A program made the position numbers and the translations under genes. Shown piece by piece: positions 25,444-37,246 of a DNA stretch of 64,000 bases; position 1 is the first letter of the stretch; each line of letters starts with the position of its first letter. Below the pieces are notes generated by a model. The model was not told the DNA's origin. It did not search any database and saw only the letters and a list, made by a program, of their open reading frames with translations. Source of the DNA: Spinellus fusiger (lineage: Eukaryota; Mucoromycota; Mucoromycetes; Mucorales; Phycomycetaceae); the NCBI GenBank assembly GCA_025094145.1, contig JALLLS010000001.1:1240001-1304000 (forward strand), in the 5' to 3' direction.

Positions 25444-27151
25444 AGTACAAAAAAGGTTCTGTTGGATCGTCTCTGTAGCAAACATCAAGGCCAATTTTTC
25501 TATTCCATTTATAAGATCTATAGCACGATCCTTGATGTACAGTTCGCAATAGAGCATGCAGATCGCCTTCTCGCGTGTTATAATGTCCATGAGTATTCAA
25601 AAAAAATAAAAAGGACGACGTAGAGGACGACGTAGACTGAGCTTAAATAAAAAAGGACGACGTAGAGCACCACACCGTCTGAATAAATAAATTCGACAAC
25701 AAATTAGAGCCCGCTTCTTATGTTTTCTTAGATTCAAATGACGGGTATTTCAGCGTTTATCAGAATTCACAGAATTTTATCGTAATTCTCGGAATTATTT
25801 TGGTTTCCTTATTTTACTAATACGATTAAATATTTTTCATTTTATTTATTATAGGCCCCAAAGTGAGCACATGGTAACAAAGTGTACCGAATTGCCCGGG
25901 GTAGATCTGAGTGTTAGAGAGCAGGAGGTGGGAGAAAAGCATACTAGGCTAAGACTTGTGTGGCTGGTACGTAAAGAGTTCGTGCTTATTTGAACCTGGG
26001 CACAAATAGAATCTTGAGATGGCACATTTTCAAAAAAAAAAAAAGACTGCACAATCTTTTTGCACAGGTGTGCCATCTTTTATAAAGGTTCTTTATTTAA
26101 ACAAACCTCAAGCTTTAAATCTGAATAGCGGCAGAATCCTTGAAGATCCTCAAGGTAGACTTGGTTACATGCATTAACTATTCTGGAGTTAAGAGTTTCC
26201 TCTGAGAAGTTTTTCTCTTTTGATTTTGCTTTTAACAATAGACCAAAATTGTTCTATTGGGTTGAGCTCTGGTGAATATGGTAGAAGATAGACTCATCAA
26301 TAAAGATACAATTACTTTGGTAATCCATATCAGTGTTTCTAATGTTTACTGCCCAGTCATATCGTTTCTTAATACTTTGATCCGAGTTTCTTTCTTTGGG
26401 CTCAAAGTGTGCTTTCTTCATTGTCAAAGCACAATCCTTCGTCATAAACTCATAGACTGTAGTCTTTGAAACTTTCAAGCCTTCAAATTGTGAAATAAGG
26501 CTCTCCATAGTTTCCTGTACAGTAGCTTGAGGATCATCACCATACTTTTGCAACAGGAATACTTTATGTTCATCACTCAGAATTTTGTGACGACCAACCT
26601 TTTTCTTTACGGTTTCTTCTGGATTATTTATGTTTATCTGGTTTTCCAAGATTGTGTCCTGATCCTTCTGATACCAATTATAAGCTGTTCTACGAGGAAT
26701 ACTTAATTTATTTTTGCAGCAGCAGCAACAGAGTAATCTTGATCGTAGACAAGCGCAAAAGAATTATACTTTTTCTCATTACTGTGCCTCGTATAAACTC
26801 TTGAAGTTGTTTCACTGCCTAAAACTACCTCCAGTTTAACATCTTTCATCTTTACTTCTCGTTCTGGTGGCTTAAGATCCATATATGAATCATAGTTTGT
26901 AATGTTTTCAAGAGGGAAATTCACATCATCAACATCCATTTCAACTGGTTGATTTCCATTTTCATCAAACACATTTCCAAAACCATCTTCTTGAAAGACT
27001 TGAAAGGTCATTTTCTACTGAGATAAAGTGAAAGAAAAAAGAGGCTAATCTCAATGTTGAGCAACTTTTTATTTCGAAAACGTGCCAAGTAAATCCAGCA
27101 AGTGTGCAATCATTTTCTGGGTGTGTGCCATCTATTTCCGAAAAAGGTGTA
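25444..27151 (-). repeat. Right arm of the 1.7-kb inverted repeat
   Basis: Inverted copy of 20819-22527. It includes a duplicated exon 1 (minus strand, ATG at 25588-25590) that now runs into unrelated sequence and stops after a few codons past the arm boundary. Confidence 0.9.
26080..27011 (-). pseudogene. Tc1/mariner transposase, internally deleted (right arm)
   Basis: Mirror copy of the left-arm pseudogene. The 102-aa N-terminal ORF (26703-27011) and the 131-aa ORF (26254-26649) are identical in translation to their left-arm partners, with the same frameshift and the same deletion between IFIDESI and LLPYSPELNPIEQFW. Confidence 0.8.
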
Positions 27152-28765
27152 TAATTGACTATTAAGTATTTATAATAAATAATAAATAATCCACCATCTA
27201 CAGTTTATATCACAGCTTTTATATTTTATATGTTATATGTTATATGTTATATAGATATAGATATAGATTATATAAAATTATATTTACATATATTTCAAGA
27301 AACACTAAATGGAAATACATCTACTATTCTATTCTGCAGTAGCTGTTTATTTTAAATAAGCAGTTAGTAATAACACAATAGGAGAACAAAGATAAAACCC
27401 CTACTGCTTCTTAGTGTTTTTTCATTTAGAGTGGTATCATTAACACTAAGGAACAGGACAGGATAGAGACTTGCTTTGGCATACGTGCATTGTCTACTGT
27501 TTATTATTCAATTGAAATTGTGGTATTGATGACACGGTGCTTTAGTTCTATTTAAATAAAGAGCAGGAGTACCTATTCTAACAAAAGACGTAATGTTGTA
27601 ATGAATAAAGAACTCCTTGGCTTATAAATCTCAGAATAATAATACAGGTTGTACCTTAGCGTATGGATGTGGCTTTTGCAGCTGACCTGTAAGAAGGTAC
27701 ACTATGAAAGCGAGCAGGAGCAAGAACCCGACCCATAGAACAAAACAAGAAGACAGGTTGATTCATTTTCTTCCTTCCTTTCTTCCTTTTGGATACCTTT
27801 CAAATGAACTTGGTATATAAAAGGTGATATTCTTTGTCATAAAGCCCATTCTGTTTAGAACTCCTTACCTACCCTATCCCAGTGACCATGTGCAGCTCTT
27901 ATAGAGTGCCATAATAGTTATCCTCTTAATGGCTGTAGTTGGAACGTGTTAATATCAAATAATAATAGTAAACATACTCCTGTTGAATGATAGGAAGAGG
28001 AAAATGAGTTAACAGTATGAGAATGAGAAGTGTGTTTACAAAGTGCTCAATTCAAAAGGTTCAGAATAGAATGTGCCTGTCATCCCCATTCTACCAAGAT
28101 GACATAAACCTATAGATTTCATTGGAGGAACAGCCTAAACCTCTCATACACACCAATAGGTTGTAAACACCAACATTAATAGACTTAGTTATCCCCAATG
28201 TGTTTTATCTCATTTTAAATTTATATTAAGCATTTTAATATTGGTCCAATAATAATAATACTATAGAAACTGAAATTCTGCAAAAGTCTATTATTTTTTT
28301 TTGTTATTAAGATTACATGAATCATTCGTAATACAAAGGCCACCATTTCAATGAGCTGGGGAATGTAAAAATAATAAGGCTTATCCTCTGTTGCTTAACA
28401 GTGGCAAAGAGAACAAGAGAGAGAACAAGAGAAAAAATAGTAATATTAATACTATATATAGTAACTGTAACATTAATAATAAGAATAGAAAACACCCTTC
28501 CTACAGACATTAATAAAATACAACACAAAATAGCAGTAGGGCTCAAATGCACTATTGGAAAGTGTAGATAATGGCGCAGGGAAGAATAGAATAGAATGCC
28601 ATAAATATAGGAGGGAAATACTCTCTTCTCATTGGCTAGTGACATTCCTATGGCATAGCAACCCAACGTGGCTTTTACTTTTGCTGCATAAGCTCACGTG
28701 GTCTAATCTAAGAGAGTAACACAGGGAAAGATCAGATTAATAGCCTGTCCTTGAAGTGTTTGCTT
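27152..28765. other. AT-rich intergenic DNA
   Basis: No gene is supported. It contains TATATGTTATATGTTATAT-type simple sequence at 27225-27265. A minus-strand 36-residue ORF at 27656-27766 is too short to call. Confidence 0.5.
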
Positions 28766-28927
28766 TCAGAGTGCAATGTCATCCAGGCATTCGTGTCCAA
28801 CTATTGGTGGTCTTGCTACAAATGGATTGTAGGTATAGAATGCAACTCCAACTACTGACAGACCTGTAGCAACCCAGACTTCGACCTGAGGCAGCTTATT
28901 CTTGATCCAGAGTAAGTCCAATGCAAC
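28766..28927 (-). CDS. Possible last exon of a small membrane protein
   Basis: On the minus strand an open exon reads VALDLLWIKNKLPQVEVWV, then a hydrophobic stretch ATGLSVVGVAFYTYNPFVA and a short tail RPPIVGHECLDDIAL before a stop at 28766. It begins right after a good acceptor (GGGGTTAG). No in-frame ATG precedes it, so at least one upstream exon would have to lie antisense to the 5' end of the OST-alpha gene. Size and a single transmembrane segment resemble small mitochondrial inner-membrane subunits, but no family was recognised. Confidence 0.35.
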   Translation of the reverse strand, partial: VALDLLWIKNKLPQVEVWVATGLSVVGVAFYTYNPFVARPPIVGHECLDDIAL

Positions 28928-30698
28928 CTAACCCCAACTCACATCTCTACAGCTCCAACATGCATGTCTGGGGTTGGTTGGCATCGGGATTCCTTACCTT
29001 GGGATCATTTACCATAGCAGCCCACAGTATCACCCGCCATCTCACTCACTACCACTCACCCCACATACAGCGCCATAAAGTGCGAGTCCTGGCCTATCCA
29101 CCTGCCTACGCTGTTCTGGCCTGGCTCACCTATCTGAAATATGACTATGCAACACTGATCATGTTCTTTGCCAAGATAGTAGAGTCCTTTGCTGTCTATA
29201 ACTTGTATGTCTGTCTACAGGCTTACTTGGCCCCGTATCGCCAGAAGAACGAAGGTGCCAAGGTGGAGTCTGTCACCAAGGTCCTGGGATTCTATAAATT
29301 TCATCTGTAAGTCTACCCTACCTGTACTCTTGGTTGTACCCTCAGCAGACATGGAAAAGAATAGCCCAACTCACTTGTAAACATAGACAGTCGAAATGGG
29401 GTCTTCATTTCCGTGTGATTATCGAGATGCTTGTCTACCAGTTTCCCATATGGTAAGTCCATCTTCCATGCCAGTACAGCCTATTTATCTTTTCTAGGAA
29501 CATCATTGCCTCATTGATCTCCATCTTTACTCATATCAAAGGTGTTTATTGTGATGGACAATTTACAACGCATGGTGCCTATCTCTATCTAGCCACTATC
29601 AGCTTCATTTCTCTATCTGTCATTCTTATGGCCCTGTTTACCTATCTGTCTGTATTTGATGAAGAATGGAAGCATGGCAATATTAGGGCCCACGGGATGT
29701 TCTGGTGTGTCAAGGGTCCTATCATGGTGATCTTTTATTTTGGTGATATTCTCCTCTCTATTATGACATTTTTCGAGGTCATCCACGACAGCCATCCTGC
29801 CCATGGAGGCACTGTATGGACAGCAGAGGCTATCAAGAATGGTTACTACGTCCTCCTTATCTGTGCTGTTATGGTGGTTGTGGCTGCTCTTATGGAGAGA
29901 TACTTTGGACTGCGGATTAGTGAGGAGAACTTGGATGAAGACAGATATGGCTATGTCCATGCCTTTGCGGATAGTTTCCTTGCCTTTGTACCTCAGTTCC
30001 TCTTGAGTGTGTTTCTGTGTGGAGGAAATACTGTAGTTCTGGCTAAGAAGCGTATTCTTCTCCACAAACAACGAAGATTGAGTGAAGAAGAGAGGAATCT
30101 GCTCATGCCTTATTCGGATACTTTTGATAGCCGCATAGAAGATCCATTAGCAGGCGAGAGTCCCAGCCACCCTGTTCGTTCTCACCAGTCCAATGTGTAT
30201 GGAGACGACCGACGGACAAGTCCTCTTATGCACACCATGCACAGTATGCCATTGGAAGCACTTGCTCAGGACAAGGGCACTCCACCCCAGCCTGTGTTTG
30301 AGATGTCTTATCTAAGGAATCATCAAAAGGAGGGTCACAGTCCATTTTTTGTGCCTGGTTATCCATTGAGCGAACCAACTACTGTTGCTGCTAATCCTAC
30401 TAATCCTACTACCATTACTACTACTACTACTCCTTCTTCTTCTACTACTACTACTACTCCTTCTTCTTCTACTCCTCCTCTTCCTTCTTCTACTCCTCCT
30501 CCTTCTTCTTCTTCTACTACTACTCCTCCTCCTACCACAACCACTGCCACCGCGCCTTCTTACATATCCTCCTCTTTACCAGCACCTATGCCTTCTCTTT
30601 CCTCTGCCCTCTCTTCTAGCGACCAGGTCGATCCAAATAGACCCAATGCCTATCCTACTTCCCAGGAAAGAAAGGAGTATTCACCCGGATACTTTTAA
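28921..30698 (+). CDS. OST-alpha/TMEM184-family membrane protein
   Basis: Three exons join in phase (28921-29306, 29387-29452, 29498-30698), giving 550 aa. Seven hydrophobic segments span the first roughly 330 residues, with family blocks RVLAYPPAYAVLAWL, FAKIVESFAVYNLYVCL, FRVIIEMLVYQFPIWNI, FWCVKGPIMVIFYFGDILL and a C-terminal FADSFLAFVPQFLL. These match the organic-solute-transporter alpha / TMEM184 (Solute_trans_a) family, whose fungal members are vacuolar or plasma-membrane proteins of unclear transport role. The last roughly 200 residues are a cytosolic low-complexity tail rich in Thr, Ser and Pro, encoded by an (ACT/TCT/CCT)n tract at 30400-30530 that is probably length-variable. Translation could also start at the second ATG, 28960. 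An AATAAA signal follows at 30739. Confidence 0.88.
30400..30530 (+). repeat. Coding trinucleotide tract (ACT/TCT/CCT)
   Basis: Imperfect pyrimidine-rich triplet repeat within the last exon of the OST-alpha gene, encoding Thr/Ser/Pro runs. Confidence 0.85.
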
Positions 30699-30930
30699 TA
30701 AGTAACCCTTGTTTGTATATCATTTGTACAGAAGCTCAAATAAAGTTAAAAAAAAAAAAAGACCCCCCTCTTACCCATTCCACCAGGGTCTTTTGTTAGT
30801 AGCAAATAGGCCAATCAAAAGTCAATCTCCTCTCTTATTCAACTAGGGCATGAGTAAGCTCGGTGCCTTTTTTTTTTTTTTTTTTTAATTTTAATTTTAT
30901 TTACGTTTCTCTCTCCATTCTCGTGTGCTC
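30699..30930. promoter_or_regulatory. Terminator/promoter spacer between OST-alpha and Lon
   Basis: AATAAA at 30739-30744 with an A12 tract directly after it serves as the likely poly(A) site of the upstream gene. A T20 tract at about 30869-30888 precedes the Lon start by about 45 bases. Confidence 0.5.
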
Positions 30931-33900
30931 ATGAGTCACTCATTTCTTGTCCATGTATCAAAGACACTTTCTCGATCGAGTGTTCACCAGAGCTTACTCT
31001 CCCAACTCACCGCACCTGCCAACACACTAGGAACACGCTCCCTCTCCACCTCCTCACTTGCCTTGTGGGGAGGAGAGACCATTGCACAGTCATTACGCGC
31101 CAGTGGTGCTCGATCTGTGTTATTCACTCTACAGCCCCTCCATAGTGCTACTGCAGTGAGAAGAGTCCACCACCTCAGCCGTGCCTCCACCTCCATGCAC
31201 CTGAAAGAGAACACCTCTGACGACGGCAGCCTTCCTTCCAATAGTGGTAATGGCAACAATACGAATGGTGCAGAAGGAGGAAGTAGCAGCAGTGGTGGAC
31301 AGGGCGATCACAACGATGGCTGGGACGACGGCAAACCCCATCGACCCGCCCCAGAAGTAGACAATCAACTGCAAAAGCCAACGGTCCCTGATGTGTATCC
31401 ACAAGTCCTTGCTCTGCCCATCACTCGGCGTCCTTTGTTTCCTGGATTTTACAAGGCAGTGCTGATTAAAGATCCCCAAGTCACATCTGCTATTAAGGAG
31501 CTGTTAAAGAGAGGCCAGCCCTACATTGGTGCGTTTATGTTGAAGGATGAAACATTGGATGTGGATACAATAACCTCTGTGGATCAGGTTTATCCTGTAG
31601 GCGTGTTTGCTCAGATAACAAGCGTGTTTCCAGCATCCTCAGGGAAAGATGGAAAAGAAGAAGCTGGACTTACTGCTGTTCTCTATCCCCACCGACGTAT
31701 TAAGATGACTGAATTATTAGTACCAAGACAGCAAGGTAGTGTTGCTGCGGTAGAGGCCATGGAGACAGTAAAAAATTCAATAGCAACAACAGCAACAACA
31801 ACAACAGAGGACACAGCCAAGAAAGTAGAAGACACAGTCAAGAGAGTAGAGGATGAATCTTACCAGGGCAAACACGAGAAACTGCTCCATGGAACAATGG
31901 AAGAGACAAGAGACAGGAACACACATACAGAGATGACAGTAGGAACACAAGAGGAGTTATTAGAGGGAACTCGGGAAGAAGTATTGGAAAAGGCACAGGA
32001 ACAGACAGAATCCAACTCTTCACAGGAACTGCAGTATGCATCTTCCTTCTTAGCACAAGACTATAATGTGTCTTTGGCTACTGTTGAGAATTTAATAGAC
32101 GCGCCCTTCTCCAACAAGAGTCCTATGGTGAGAGCACTTACCTCTGAGATTGTCTCTGTGTTCAAGGAAATTGCTTCTTTGAATTCACTCTTCAGAGATC
32201 AAATCGCAAGCTTCTCCATGTCTCAATCAGCTGGCAATGTGTTTGAAGAACCTGCCAAGTTGGCTGATTTTGCTGCTTCTGTTTCTGCAGGAGAACAAGT
32301 AGAAATCCAAGAAGTGTTGGAAACACTTTCTATTGAAGATCGTCTTCAAAAGTCCCTTGTTGTTTTGAAAAAGGAGCTTATGAATGCTCAACTTCAAAAC
32401 AAGATTTCCAAAGAAGTAGAAACCAAGATTGCCAAACGTCAGCGTGAATATTATCTTATGGAGCAAATGAAGGGGATTAAAAAGGAATTGGGCTTGGAGA
32501 GTGATGGAAAAGATAAACTAGTGGAAGGGTTTAAAGAAAAGGCACTGAAGCTTGCCATGCCTAGTAGTGTCAAGAAAGTGTTTGATGAAGAAATCAACAA
32601 ACTAACTCACCTTGAACCCGCCGCCTCTGAATTCAGTGTTACCCGTAACTATCTCGACTGGCTTACTCAGGTGCCGTGGGGAAAGCGCTCTTATGAGAAC
32701 TACAGCATTGGTCATGCAAGAAAGGTCTTGGACGAAGATCATTACGGACTCCAGGATGTCAAGGATCGAATTCTTGAGTTTGTTGCTGTAGGCAAATTGG
32801 CAGGCACAGTAGAAGGCAAAATTCTCTGCTTGTCAGGCCCACCTGGTGTTGGTAAAACTTCTATTGGAAAGAGCATTGCTCGTGCTTTGGACCGTGAATT
32901 CTACCGTTTCTCTGTGGGTGGGTTGACAGATGTGGCAGAAATCAAGGGCCATCGACGCACCTATGTAGGAGCAATGCCAGGAAAGGTCATCCAGGCACTC
33001 AAGAAAGTCCAGACAGAGAACCCACTAGTGCTCATTGATGAAATTGATAAGATTGGACGTGGCCACCAAGGAGATCCTTCTTCAGCTCTTCTTGAACTAT
33101 TGGATCCTGAACAGAATAGTAGTTTCTTGGATCATTACATGGATGTTCCTGTTGATCTTTCCAAGATCCTATTTATATGCACTGCCAATGTACTTGATAC
33201 TATCCCAGGTCCCCTCTTGGATCGTATGGAAGTAATTGAGCTTTCAGGGTACATTGCAGAAGAAAAATCCGCCATTGCGTCAAAATATCTTGCCCCTGCA
33301 GCAAAAATAGCAGCTGGTTTGGAAAATGTCAATGTCAACCTTACAGAAGAGGCTGTGAATGTATTGATCAAAAACTACTGCCGTGAAAGTGGTGTTAGAA
33401 ATCTCAAGAAGCATATCGACAAGGTGTTTAGAAAAGCAGCTTACAAAGTGGTTGAGAAATTAGGAGAAACTGTAGATGAAAAAACTGTTTCTTCCAAGAC
33501 ACTTGAGGAAGGCACTGGTGCTACAGACGTAGAAAACAAGGAGACTGTCCTTGAAGGGGAAGTTGAAAAGACAGAGCAACACATAGTGCAGGTAGAGAGA
33601 AAGCCCATGCATGTGCCAAAGGATGTCGTTCTAGATGTAACCGTGGACAATCTGAAAGACTATGTTGGCCCAGCCATCTTTGATACAGATAGATTATACG
33701 AAAGAACAATTCCTGGTGTTGTGATGGGTCTAGCATGGACAAACATGGGTAAGTATTGCCATGAAACAGTACAAAGATAATGATATATCTTAGGTGGAAG
33801 CTCACTCTATATTGAGTCTGTGCTGGAAAGCTCTCTCACTCCACAATCAAGCGCACATCTGTCTTCTACAGGTCAATTGGGTGATGTTATGAAGGAATCA

Positions 33901-34439
33901 ACTACCATTGCATATACATTTGCCAAGTCTTTAATGGCCACCCAATATCCTAAAAATAAGTTTTTTGAAAAAGCACGTCTACACTTGCATTGTCCTGCAG
34001 GCGCAGTCCCCAAGGATGGTAAACATTATTATTACTCTTATTATTATTATTACTATGCACCCTGTATTAATACATCTGTATAGGTCCCTCTGCTGGTATC
34101 ACCATGGCCACTTCTTTTCTTTCTTTAGCTCTTCAGAAGCCCGTGAGCCCCACTATTGCCATGACAGGAGAGCTTACTGTGACTGGAAAAGTACTAAAGA
34201 TTGGTGGTCTGAAGGAGAAGACAATTGCAGCCAAACGGTCCAATGTCACTACTATTCTATTTCCTAAGAACAACACAGCAGACTGGGAAGAACTACCTGA
34301 GCACATTAAGCAGGGCATGACTGGGATCCCTGTGGATTATTACTCGGATGTTTTCAAGGCCTGTTTTGGTGATTTAGAAAGTGATGTAGAGGATCTCTGG
34401 AAAACCAAGCTATCGGAAGATAACAACAAATCCAATTAA
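30931..34439 (+). CDS. PIM1: Mitochondrial Lon protease (Pim1)
   Basis: Three exons join in phase (30931-33748, 33794-34018, 34084-34439), giving 1132 aa, the same length as yeast Pim1. The start chosen is the first ATG (30931). A Ser/Arg-rich mitochondrial presequence (about 1-90) is followed by a Gly/Ser/Asn linker, the LON substrate-binding domain ([20 protein letters not shown]), and the helical region. The AAA+ module has Walker [10 protein letters not shown] and Walker [11 protein letters not shown]; the protease domain has the catalytic Ser in PKDGPSAGIT (about residue 1017) and the catalytic Lys in [12 protein letters not shown] (about 1058). It degrades misfolded and oxidised matrix proteins. 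Two charged low-complexity inserts (about 270-370 and about 850-895) resemble the fungal-specific inserts of Pim1. All active-site residues are present. Confidence 0.96.
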
Positions 34440-36620
34440 ATGCTTAAGCTGTAAGGTGTCTCCTATAATGTACAACGCTTCTAGTGTATTATCAACAATA
34501 GACATTTAACTCCCTTTTATTTTAAAGTAAATGAAAAGAAAAATTAATGGCTATTCTCTTTGTATTTGTATGTCTAAACTATCTGTATAAAGTTGATGTT
34601 GTATTTTCTATTTCTATTTAACATCAGCAAATAATACATAAGCTATCTTTTGTAAATACACCATAAAATAACTAGGTGAACGCTATGACAGTTCATTTCT
34701 ATCACTACTTAACCACTGACAAATAAGTTATATGCATTTGAGTTTATTTTACTATTAGCATTATCTTTTGGGAATTACAATCTTGACTTAATCTTTCATT
34801 ATGATATAAGTGAGCCATTGAGCGCATACAACACACACAAATATTATTTTGGTTTCTATGTATGTGATCGATGGACCCACCATTTTACAGATAGTGTTTT
34901 CAAGCATATCTAGACAAAATCAAGGATATTTGAGTCTGGGGCTCGTATTAACCATTAGAGTATGATTTCAGTACCAGTGTGTGCCTCCTAAAGATTCGTC
35001 TTATTACTAGAGTAGCTGCTGGAGCTATTCTCCTGTAGCTAGTAAACTCTGGGTTAAGGATTTAAAAATAAGCGTCTTTCAAAGTCCAGCTAAAAATACT
35101 CTAAAGCATCAGTGTACCTTTATTGGTTTACTCTCTACACATATCATCAACACTGTCTTTACTAATATATATATATAAAACTGTTCTATACTATGTTGAT
35201 TGTCTCATTAAACTTCTTGGTATAATTAAAATAAAATTAAAAGAACGTCTCTGTAAAAAGAAGTATATTCTATTTTATTAGTACACACATTTACTGTTTT
35301 TGCTTCTTACTCCTTATCATTTATTTCTTTATGATCTCATTCGAGTCTTTCTTTGCATGTAATTCTTATTCAGAAGAGATCTTACCTTGGGTCTACTGTT
35401 TTCTGATCAATGGCTTGTGAGAAACAAGAGAACAAGCTTTGGTATTATCATCCTTGTGGTTTATAAAAGGTACATTTAACAGCATAAAGGAAGCTATAAT
35501 GAAATTATTATAGTATTTATGTGTTCTCTTCTACATGGAAATTAAATGTATAGTCCATTGTATGATTCATAATAAACTATCAGAGATACATGACTTCTAT
35601 TATGTCTGAGATAATTAGGATTTGATAGATAAAAGTGTCTTTTTTAATGTAATATCTAAGTTTATCTCAGCAATGAATTGATTCAGGAATCAAGAAAACA
35701 GTAAGGACAGTGGCTATGGTGATGAATGGATGAACAAAAAAAAGGGGACAGTCCTAAGAAGGGGTTAGTGTATGGAAGTCTGTGTAAAAAGTGATCTTAG
35801 TTCTGAGACTGTACAATTCATCATCCACTAAAGCCTGTGCTTTTCCTCCTACTTGTTTTTTTTTTGCTGTATGAGAATTCAAAGGGGAAGAACCAGGAAA
35901 ATTCACCCTGAAGGTGGTCTTTTTCACCATGGACGTAACATGACCATATTTCCTGATCATGTTCTTTACAGTATCCAACCGTAATTTACTTATGCAGTTC
36001 CTAATGGACCCTAAAGATCGCTTGGATGGAGCAAGGAATAGTATCAGTCAAAATAGAAAGCATTGTGTTGATATTAGGGCAAAAACAGTTTAGTAGATAT
36101 TGTCTGAAATATGATAAAATCCATGTTTGCTCTTATACGCCATTGTTTTTCTTATGGTAATATGTACTAATGAATACATGTGAAAAGTCATTCACTGTTT
36201 AGTTATATCATTTATTTAATACACAAATGTTTCTATGGCCTATAGTAGCTTAAGAACATTGTAATATCCTTTGTCTGAGGTTACTTTTAATTCATACATT
36301 TATAGTACTGAATTTATTCAAGATGCATTGCATAATGTTATGCAGCAAAAGTGCCTAAGAGAGGATAATATGAGCAATAAATCTTTTGTTCTGATCTTTA
36401 ATCTTGTACACACCTGAAGATTCTTGGGATATAAAAGTAAATACACGGACAATAAAATAACACTATTTCTATAATCGGCTAATGTGTTTAAAAAAGGTAT
36501 TTTCAGAAAATATTGGTGCATTTTTGAGGAAATAAAATATAGTATAGAAATGTAGTATGATTCAAAAGAGACTTACGTGTATCTTGGTTTAGTGCAGTGA
36601 TAACTACACTGGATTTTTTT
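34440..36620. other. AT-rich intergenic region with possible transposon scrap
   Basis: No intact gene. On the minus strand about 35754-36000 an open stretch without ATG reads LRLDTVKNMIRKYGHVT and later AQALVDDELYSLRTKI, which looks like a helix-turn-helix piece of a transposase, too short to classify. Confidence 0.5.
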
Positions 36621-37035
36621 TTATGTTTTGGTGGGTCGGCTACCACTAGCTAAAGGCGACTCCTTTCTTTTGGTACCAACAGACTGTACTGTCTTGGATC
36701 TACAAAAGCGTTTGGGTCGTTTACCTTCTTCTCGTAGTCCAAAAAGAACATGACGAAAGTTCAATGTTGCTGCCATGTCCTGATTCCAAAAGCGTTGAAA
36801 AATCATCTCATCAGAAACCCCAACAGTTTTGGTCATGATCCTCAAACATTGTTGGTTTTTGCACCTAAATAAAATAATAATAATAAACTTATTGGTCTTT
36901 TCTTTGACTTTCATATATATATATAAACTTTTTACCTTTAAAGACCATGACATGTCACTGTAGGGCTCTTCTCTCTTCTGAAGGGTCTTGGGTTTTGCAC
37001 TTTATTGAATTTATCAAGTTCACTGTTCTCGCAGG
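36621..37035 (-). pseudogene. TnpB/Fanzor-like nuclease, C-terminal relic
   Basis: On the minus strand, two exon-like pieces read ACENSELDKFNK, VQNPRPFRREKSP and VTCHGL, then (after a likely intron with acceptor TTTTATTTAG) RCKNQQCLRIMTKT and RFWNQDMAATLNFRHVLFGL, ending in a Lys/Arg/Ser tail. The Cys pairs followed by WNxDxAAxLN match the zinc finger plus RuvC-III block (RDxNAAxN) of TnpB and eukaryotic Fanzor proteins; Q replaces the usual R. The upstream nuclease part is missing because interspersed repeat copy B starts at 37036, and the frame is broken at the first exon end. Family assignment is by motif only. Confidence 0.5.
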
Positions 37036-37246
37036 CAAGACATAGTACTGATTCTACTAATAGATGATATATGGCTTATTATTCTCAAGACAAGTATGGA
37101 GTACAAGGTAAGCATACTATCTCTCTTGATTGAATTATTACTAATACACTCTTTTATTATTAGACAAGTAAAGACTCTTTTTCAAGTCAGTCTCAGGTAG
37201 TCTTTTCTTTCTTCTATATTGTCTAGGGTGTCTAGGGTGCATTCTC
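37036..37246 (+). repeat. Interspersed repeat, copy B
   Basis: Reverse-complement match of 1-214. It abuts the truncated Fanzor-like relic, so the repeat may be part of the same element or may have inserted into it. Confidence 0.85.

Larger units (their letters stand above)
20819..27151. mobile_element. 6.3-kb TA-flanked palindromic Tc1/mariner-derived composite element
   Basis: The left arm (20819-22527) and the right arm (25444-27151) are inverted copies that agree at every stretch compared, including two translated ORFs; the one difference noted is the length of a homopolymer (14 T versus 13 A). Both outer ends begin with CACCTTTTTCGG directly inside a TA dinucleotide (20819-20820 and 27150-27151), as expected of a Tc1/mariner target-site duplication. 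Each arm carries a crippled transposase and the promoter plus first exon of a gene. The 2,916-base spacer (22528-25443) holds the rest of that gene and a separate Tc1 element. It may be a fold-back-type element able to move as one unit or a local inverted duplication; the TA at both ends favours the former. Confidence 0.75.

Noticed and set aside
27656..27766. 36-residue minus-strand ORF with Arg/Ser-rich start (MNQPVFLFCSMGRVLAP)
   Set aside because: Looks mildly like a mitochondrial presequence, but no convincing second exon was found downstream.
28322..28666. 114-codon minus-strand open frame
   Set aside because: Hydrophobic, AT-driven composition with Ser/Leu/Ile runs, no splice partners and no recognisable motif; likely chance.
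30359..30705. Poly-Leu and poly-Val/Glu open frames at 30.4-30.7 kb
   Set aside because: Alternative frames of the triplet repeat inside the OST-alpha gene.
35754..36000. Minus-strand stretch with HTH-like LRLDTVKNMIRKYGHVT
   Set aside because: No ATG, too short, and no catalytic block; may be a transposase scrap but cannot be assigned.
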